A stretch of 64,000 nucleotides of DNA from Candidatus Obscuribacterales bacterium (GTDB taxonomy: Bacteria; Cyanobacteriota; Vampirovibrionia; Obscuribacterales; Obscuribacteraceae), in assembly GCA_031292355.1 (NCBI GenBank), contig JARLHI010000054.1, positions 310,001 through 374,000 of the forward strand. Reading direction: 5' to 3'. Of the stretch, positions 61,114 through 64,000 are shown one piece after another; positions within the stretch are counted from its first letter, which is position 1; every line of letters starts with the position of its first letter. Below the pieces are notes generated by a model, which was not told where the DNA came from, did no database searches, and saw nothing but the letters and a program-made list of their open reading frames with translations. Made by a program: the position numbers and the translations under genes.

Positions 61114-62508
61114 ATGTTTAAATGGATAGCTGTCGTTCTGATCTTACTGTTCGTTTATCACGTCCGTGAGGTCTTTCCACCATTCATTGTGGGAGGCATC
61201 CTTGCCTACTTGCTTTTCCCTCTCGTAAACATAGTCAACAAACTGAATCGCTATCCATTATTGCGTTGGATGTCGCCGAAGTGGGCCATTCTGTTTATTT
61301 ATTGTGGCGTGGCTGTCAGTTTGGGTTGGTTGATATTTAGGTTCGGACCGGTCCTTGGCTCTGAAGTACATAACCTAGTCGACCAACGCCATGAAATAGT
61401 CACCAATCTGGTCACGCAAATTGCCACTGGTTTTAAGATGAACCTAGACGTAGAACGGACATCCGAGACGCTTCTGCAAGCCATTGAATCATCCGTAGGC
61501 AAACCCGAAGAGCTGGTGCATATTGGCGGCTTACTCTCTCACGGTCTCCTTTCACTGTTGATTTGCGTCGTCTCATCGATTTATCTTATCGTCGACAGTA
61601 AACGTGTGGGGCGATTCTTCCTTCGCTTTGTGCCAGATCATAATCGAGTGACGATGATCAATATCGTCGGTCAACTCAATAAAATGCTGAGCAAATATGT
61701 AGTCGGACAGCTGATCTTAATCATAATAATGTCGGTTGTCGCCTTTGTCTTTTTGAGCATATTTAAGATCAAATACGCTCTAGTCATCGCAATTATGAGC
61801 GGTATTCTAGAAATCATTCCGGTCCTTGGACCATTTCTTGCCATTGCTATCGCAGTCATAGTCAGCGTTTCACAATTCGGCATTGGCATTGCTCCTTGGA
61901 TTATCGGTTGTTACTGGATTGCCCGTCAGCTCGAAGACTATTACGTCGTACCAGCTGTCATCGGTCACGCAGTCGAACTGCATCCTTTAGGCATTATCTT
62001 TGCGGTAATCGTCGGCGAAACAATGGCTGGAGCACTCGGTATGCTAATTGCTATTCCTGTGGCGGCGTCACTGAAAGTTGTAATAGACACTTACTATCCG
62101 CCTGAAGAATCAATGCTTCATCAGCATGTGGAAGAGCCTAATGTCATGGCTCGTGTTCTAAAATTCATTTTTCAATCGCATAAATCTCCGACCGCAAATG
62201 AGCCTATGGAAATAAATCTAGCCGAAGGTTGCGGCGAAGGTCCAGCAGCTGAAGCGGCGGCTAAGTCGACACCTGAAGCCGAGTATCAGGAAAAAGTGAA
62301 GGATTGGGCTAAACACAAAAATGCAAGCGAAGGCAATATTGTACAAATTGATGCCCAAGCCGAAGCAGAAAAAATCGAACAGGCTGAACTAAAGACAAAA
62401 GCAGAAGAATCCTTAGAAAGGTTAGAAAAGCAAGAGCGTAAAACTAAGAAAATGAAAACTGACACAGCCGAAAAACACACGAACAACGGCGGCGAAGACA
62501 AAAACTGA
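61114..62508 (+). CDS. AI-2E-family membrane permease with charged C-terminal tail
   Basis: 464 residues. The first 340 form the AI-2E family fold with about eight membrane helices and typical blocks (GGILAYLLFPLVNIVNKL, LVGQLILIIIMSV-like GQLILIIIMSVVAFVF, EIIPVLGPFLAIAIAV, LHPLGIIFAVIVGETMAG). Despite its name, the family moves various substrates or ions. The last 110 residues are a Lys/Glu-rich coiled tail of unknown role, longer than in most members. It begins 22 bases after the dehydrogenase gene. Confidence 0.87.
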   Translation: MFKWIAVVLILLFVYHVREVFPPFIVGGILAYLLFPLVNIVNKLNRYPLLRWMSPKWAILFIYCGVAVSLGWLIFRFGPVLGSEVHNLVDQRHEIVTNLVTQIATGFKMNLDVERTSETLLQAIESSVGKPEELVHIGGLLSHGLLSLLICVVSSIYLIVDSKRVGRFFLRFVPDHNRVTMINIVGQLNKMLSKYVVGQLILIIIMSVVAFVFLSIFKIKYALVIAIMSGILEIIPVLGPFLAIAIAVIVSVSQFGIGIAPWIIGCYWIARQLEDYYVVPAVIGHAVELHPLGIIFAVIVGETMAGALGMLIAIPVAASLKVVIDTYYPPEESMLHQHVEEPNVMARVLKFIFQSHKSPTANEPMEINLAEGCGEGPAAEAAAKSTPEAEYQEKVKDWAKHKNASEGNIVQIDAQAEAEKIEQAELKTKAEESLERLEKQERKTKKMKTDTAEKHTNNGGEDKN

Positions 62509-62596
62509 GCTTAGATTTATGAGCACAGATTCACCAATGTTTGCATCTGCGTTGTTCAAGTTGTGGCACGTCTGTCCATAGAGTAAACTGACAAAC

Positions 62597-62881
62597 ATGA
62601 TTACCATCAAGACCGTCGAACATATTGCTAAACTAGCTCGCTTGCAGCTTTCTGAAGAAGAGAAGAAGACGTATTGCGAACACATGACCAAGATCATGGG
62701 ATATTTCGACGAACTGGCAGCGATAGATACGACAGACATCGAGCCGATGTCCCATCCCCTGCCGATAGTCAATGTATTGCGTGAAGATATAGTGGTCGCT
62801 GCTCCCCCTCATGACGTTTTACTTAAAACTGCCCCAGATCGCGAAGATGCATTTTTTCGTGTACCCAAGATACGCGAATAG
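62597..62881 (+). CDS. gatC: Aspartyl/glutamyl-tRNA amidotransferase subunit C
   Basis: 94 residues, matching the family: TVEHIAKLARLQLSEEEKKTY, MGYFDELAAIDTTDIEPMSHPLP and APDREDAFFRVPKIRE. GatC stabilises the GatA amidase within the GatCAB complex, which makes Gln-tRNA and Asn-tRNA by amidation. gatA/gatB are not in this window. No clear ribosome site was seen before the ATG. Confidence 0.94.
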   Translation: MITIKTVEHIAKLARLQLSEEEKKTYCEHMTKIMGYFDELAAIDTTDIEPMSHPLPIVNVLREDIVVAAPPHDVLLKTAPDREDAFFRVPKIRE

Positions 62882-63029
62882 CTGAACTGTGGCGGTTTAA
62901 GCCCAATATATCTAGTCGGCAATTATTGCTAAAGTTTTTAATCTCCACAAAATTTCCTAGAAACGTTACCGTCAGCAGCTTTCGCTCGCTTTGATGATCG
63001 CTTATAGTATTGATTGATCAATGAAATGA

Positions 63030-64000
<971 letters not shown>

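Noticed and set aside
63013..63022. ATTGATCAAT palindrome before pyrG as an operator
   Set aside because: Ten-base palindromes of this composition occur often by chance; nothing else supports it.

Overview
The window reads as a chromosomal segment of a diderm, non-photosynthetic bacterium. The best guess is the Melainabacteria/Vampirovibrionia sister group of Cyanobacteria, possibly Obscuribacterales. This is an inference from several traits: a PolA whose O-helix reads Tyr-Gln-Gln-Gly, a cyanobacterial-type (SmtA-like) metallothionein, an outer-membrane barrel protein ending in Phe, many secreted Ala/Ser/Gln-rich proteins, Ser/Thr kinase-TPR and TPR proteins, a phasin-like protein, and frequent TTG/GTG starts. 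No photosynthesis gene, IS element, prophage, CRISPR array or rRNA was seen. Genes are dense on both strands and most look like ordinary chromosome.

Region 1 (1-7.3 kb): a b-type cytochrome with the start of its translationally coupled partner; an envelope methionine-sulfoxide repair cluster (secreted MsrA and TlpA-like thioredoxin facing secreted MsrB, an ECF sigma factor and a membrane anti-sigma factor with an HxxxCxxC zinc motif); an OFA-type MFS transporter with its small companion protein; and a membrane protein gene split by a frameshift. Region 2 (7.3-22.6 kb): mostly unknown secreted or small proteins, plus YihY, a hemerythrin-like protein, the GlgX debranching enzyme, a porin-like barrel, and a response regulator that lacks its phospho-acceptor Asp. 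Region 3 (22.7-28 kb): a methyltransferase, an ECF42-type sigma factor with two DGPF/YCII proteins and a VOC protein, a BON protein and a GH16 glucanase.

Region 4 (28-34.9 kb): a minus-strand signalling operon with a secreted protein, a PAS-PAS sensor kinase with a Pro/Gln-rich tail, two near-identical CheY-like proteins, and an Hpt-REC-REC-GGDEF diguanylate cyclase; a further response regulator lies divergently. Region 5 (35-38.6 kb): a DppA/B/C-type peptide importer. Region 6 (38.7-41.7 kb): rpmG, tRNA-Trp, secE, nusG, rplK and rplA behind a strong promoter and a hairpin-rich leader, ended by a terminator directly after rplA, so rplJ/rplL/rpoB are not in their usual place.

Region 7 (41.7-64 kb): an alpha/beta hydrolase, the metallothionein, a TadE-like protein, a Ser/Thr kinase with TPRs, a DnaJ-family co-chaperone, TPR proteins, the DNA polymerase III delta-prime subunit, purA, a large membrane coiled-coil protein, the phasin-like protein, polA, an amino-acid permease, a 3-hydroxyacyl-CoA dehydrogenase, an AI-2E-family permease, gatC and the start of pyrG. 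All calls come from reading the sequence; no database search was run.
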